The notes under the pieces are model-generated. The model made no database searches. It was not told the origin of the DNA and saw only the letters and a program-made list of their open reading frames with translations. From the NCBI GenBank assembly GCA_016200385.1, contig JACQEV010000225.1:1-15732 (forward strand): a stretch of 15,732 bases of DNA. The letters run 5' to 3'. The translations under genes and the position numbers were made by a program. This document shows, piece by piece, positions 13,810-15,732 of the stretch. Origin of the DNA: Candidatus Methylomirabilota bacterium (GTDB lineage Bacteria > Methylomirabilota > Methylomirabilia > Methylomirabilales > Methylomirabilaceae). How positions within the stretch are numbered: position 1 is the stretch's first letter; the number at the start of each line of letters is the position of its first letter.

Positions 13810-14622
13810 ATGCCTCCTGTCACCCTGCGTCTGAAAGAGCCACTGACGGGCGTCCCGCTCGAGGCCGAGTCGATCTCGCCTGATCTCTTCGCCGACCGGA
13901 GCCGGGAGGAGATCGAGGCCCTGCCCGTCGCATGGGGGAACGAAGCGCATCGCCTTGGCGACTTCTTCCAGGTGGATGGAGAGCGGTCGGAAGAGATTGA
14001 GGTGGAGGGCCCCATCGGGCGGGTCAAGTGGGTCGGTTCCGCGATGACACGGGGCCGGATTGTGGTCCACGGCGATGTCGGGATGCACGCCGGGTCATAC
14101 ATGCGAGGCGGGGAGATCCTCATCGAGGGGAACGCGGCCGACTTCCTGGGCGTAGAGATGGAAGGGGGACTGATCCACGTCAAGGGGAATGCGGGGCATC
14201 GTGCTGGGGCCGCCTACCGGGGAAGCAAGTATGGTATGCGTGGCGGCATCATCCTGATCGAGGGCAATGTCGCGCATGAGGTCGGCGCCTACATGCGGCG
14301 CGGGCTCATCGTGATCACGGGGAACGCAGAGGACTTCCTTGGGGCAAGGATGGCCGCCGGAACGATCTGCCTCTTCGGCCAGGCTGGTCTCAGGACGGGA
14401 GGGGGAATGCAGAAGGGGACCATCGTCTGCATGCGCCCCGTCGAACTGCTGCCGACGTTCGCCTACGACTGCACCTACGCCCCAGTCTTTCTGCGGATTC
14501 TGTTCAAGGGGCTGAAACATCTTGGGGTGCAGACTCCCCCCGGGGCGACCGACGGCTCGTGGCGGCGCTATCATGGAGACCTCGCTGACGTCGGCAAGGG
14601 CGAGATCCTGATTCCGGCCTAA
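13810..14622 (+). CDS. fhcC: Formyltransferase/hydrolase or formyl-MFR dehydrogenase subunit C (FhcC/FwdC)
   Basis: FhcC is the right-handed beta-helix scaffold subunit, homologous to the C-terminal domain of glutamate synthase (GltB alpha subunit). After an N-terminal segment (1-60), about six turns of an M..G.I.I.GN repeat are visible, near residues 78-90, 98-110, 118-130, 143-155, 163-175 and 181-192, for example MRGGEILIEGNAADFLG and MRRGLIVITGNAEDFLG. The tail PTFAYDCTYAPVFLRILFKGL is typical of the family. The protein has no catalytic residues of its own and holds FhcA and Ftr in the complex. Length is 270 residues, as usual. GAGGGA (13801-13806) precedes the ATG. It lies 18 nt after ftr and 13 nt before mch, in one operon. 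Confidence 0.95.
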   Translation: MPPVTLRLKEPLTGVPLEAESISPDLFADRSREEIEALPVAWGNEAHRLGDFFQVDGERSEEIEVEGPIGRVKWVGSAMTRGRIVVHGDVGMHAGSYMRGGEILIEGNAADFLGVEMEGGLIHVKGNAGHRAGAAYRGSKYGMRGGIILIEGNVAHEVGAYMRRGLIVITGNAEDFLGARMAAGTICLFGQAGLRTGGGMQKGTIVCMRPVELLPTFAYDCTYAPVFLRILFKGLKHLGVQTPPGATDGSWRRYHGDLADVGKGEILIPA

Positions 14623-14635
14623 CGAGGGGGCTGCT

Positions 14636-15586
14636 ATGTCGGTGAGTCTGAATCGCCTGGCCAGCGAGATTCTCGACCGGATGACGGGGAAGGCGTCCGT
14701 TCTCGGGATCTCGGTCTCGATGCTGGCGAATGGCGCCAGGGTGGCCGATCTCGGCGTGAAGACGCCGGGGGGGCTGTTGGCGGGTAAGGGGCTCGCCGAG
14801 ATCTGCCTGGGTGGCCTGGGAGAGGTAGCCCTCCTGCCGCTGAGCTACGGCGATCTTACGCTTCCAGGTGTCAGCGTGGCGATCGACGGCCCGGTGCTCG
14901 CCTGCCTCGGCTCCCAATACGCCGGCTGGAAGATCCAACGTGGGAAATTCTTCGCGATGGGGTCCGGTCCAGCCAGGGCATTGGCAAGGACCGAGGAGCT
15001 GTACGCGAAGATCGGTGTGAAGGATGAAGCTGACGTCGCGGTCCTGGTTCTGGAGAGCGGTCGCCTGCCGAACGAAGAGGTTGCCGACTACGTGGCGGAG
15101 AAATGCGGCATACAACCCGGGCGGGTCTCACTGGCTGTCGCCGCAACGCGAAGCCTGGCAGGAGGGGTACAGATCGCTGCTCGCTCTGTCGAGACTGCCA
15201 TGCACAAGCTCCTGGAGTTGGGATTCGACGTCGCCAGGGTGCTGAGCGGATTTGGAACCTGCCCCATCGCGACCCAGGCCGTCGATGACCTGGCAGCGAT
15301 CGGGCGGACCAACGACTGCGTCCTGTATGGGAGCGAAGTCTTCTTGACGGTCTCCGCCACCGATGCGGAGATCGAAGGCCTGATCGAAAGGGTTCCGTCT
15401 TCCTCTTCGCGAGACTACGGCCAGTTGTTCGGCGACCTGTTCAAGCGCTATGATGGGGACTTTTACAAGATCGATCCGTTTCTTTTCAGCCCGGCCAAGA
15501 TCGCCATCACAAACGCGGCCAGTGGCAGGACCTTCAGGTCCGGGCGCTTTAATGGCGAACTGCTGCGGACCTCCCTCCTCGGGTAA
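14636..15586 (+). CDS. mch: Methenyl-H4MPT cyclohydrolase (Mch)
   Basis: Mch hydrolyses methenyl-H4MPT to 5-formyl-H4MPT, linking MtdB to Ftr. The 316-residue product matches the usual length. The N-terminus has SLNRLASEILDRM; then come VADLGVKTPGGLLAGKGLAEICLGGLG (residues 35-61), ACLGSQYAGWKI (88-99) with FFAMGSGPARALAR following, FGTCPIA, DDLAAIGRTNDCVLYG, and the C-terminal YDGDFYKIDPFLFSPAKI, all characteristic of Mch. GAGGGG (14624-14629) precedes the ATG. It starts 13 nt after fhcC. Downstream there is 42 nt before the next gene, with no terminator visible. I see no truncation or missing block. Confidence 0.95.
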   Translation: MSVSLNRLASEILDRMTGKASVLGISVSMLANGARVADLGVKTPGGLLAGKGLAEICLGGLGEVALLPLSYGDLTLPGVSVAIDGPVLACLGSQYAGWKIQRGKFFAMGSGPARALARTEELYAKIGVKDEADVAVLVLESGRLPNEEVADYVAEKCGIQPGRVSLAVAATRSLAGGVQIAARSVETAMHKLLELGFDVARVLSGFGTCPIATQAVDDLAAIGRTNDCVLYGSEVFLTVSATDAEIEGLIERVPSSSSRDYGQLFGDLFKRYDGDFYKIDPFLFSPAKIAITNAASGRTFRSGRFNGELLRTSLLG

Positions 15587-15628
15587 CCCCTTTTATCCAG
15601 CCCCTCTCTTCAGCGCCGAGCCCCTTCC

Positions 15629-15732
15629 ATGAGGGTCGGAATCCTGGCCGATAGGAGAGGCTGGCATGTCGAAGCCCTTGCGAAGGCGTTGGCGCGACGT
15701 GGTTCAGAGGCCGACTTTCTGCCGATCACGCG
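15629..15732 (+). CDS. Likely ATP-grasp (RimK-like) ligase, start only
   Basis: Only the first 34 codons are visible and the right edge cuts the gene. The N-terminus MRVGILADRRGWHVEALAKA reads as the pre-ATP-grasp Rossmann-like strand-helix seen in RimK/MptN-type glutamate ligases, followed by ARRGSEADFLPIT. Known H4MPT clusters of methylotrophs carry an ATP-grasp gene close to mch, thought to act in cofactor side-chain glutamylation. The position here, 42 nt after mch, agrees with that. No strong ribosome-binding site is seen before the ATG. The family call rests on a short N-terminus plus context, so it is tentative. Confidence 0.55.
   Translation, partial: MRVGILADRRGWHVEALAKALARRGSEADFLPIT

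Noticed and set aside
1..15732. tRNA, rRNA, CRISPR arrays, insertion sequences
   Set aside because: No cloverleaf-like sequence, rRNA block, regularly spaced repeat array, transposase or terminal inverted repeat pair was seen by eye.

Overview
The window looks like a chromosomal segment of an aerobic-type C1-oxidising Gram-negative bacterium. The best fit is the NC10 lineage (Candidatus Methylomirabilis) or a close relative. This rests on the G+C-rich codon use, a bacterial formaldehyde-oxidation gene set linked to tetrahydromethanopterin (H4MPT) and methanofuran (MFR), and the style of the metal-efflux locus. The taxonomic call is an inference from gene content; no search was run.

Left part (1-6073): a heavy-metal RND efflux locus split into two divergent arms. 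The outer-membrane channel gene (czcC-like, cut by the left edge) runs leftward. The periplasmic adaptor (czcB-like) and inner-membrane pump (czcA-like) run rightward. Each arm appears to be led by a small membrane-anchored protein of unknown function. The two small proteins share a motif and face each other across a roughly 160-bp control region that holds a sigma70-like promoter and a palindrome. Together the three main products would form a tripartite CBA metal exporter.

Middle (6074-7036): a 380-bp gene-free stretch rich in small hairpins, then a small exported protein of unknown function, then the fae promoter region.

Right part (7037-15732): the H4MPT/MFR formaldehyde oxidation pathway, nearly complete and in one direction: fae, mtdB, an SDR-family reductase, fwdD, fhcB (FwdB-like), fhcA (FwdA-like), ftr/fhcD, fhcC (FwdC-like), mch, and the start of an ATP-grasp ligase. 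Formaldehyde is condensed with H4MPT by Fae, oxidised by MtdB, hydrolysed to formyl-H4MPT by Mch, transferred to MFR by Ftr, and released by the FhcABC complex. Spacing and a good promoter before fwdD suggest two transcription units, fae-mtdB-SDR and fwdD-fhcBA-ftr-fhcC-mch-ligase.

The most notable feature is that the complex is archaeal in character. FhcB keeps a CxxCxxxC...C iron-sulfur motif and the SVCH cysteine that binds W/Mo in archaeal formylmethanofuran dehydrogenase, and a separate FwdD (molybdopterin-binding) subunit lies just upstream. The complex may therefore be a true formyl-MFR dehydrogenase/CO2 reductase rather than only the formate-releasing hydrolase known from Methylorubrum extorquens. 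Other points worth a look are a long, nested, well-paired hairpin between fae and mtdB, an unassigned SDR inside the H4MPT operon, and short G+C-rich repeat tracts in three intergenic gaps.
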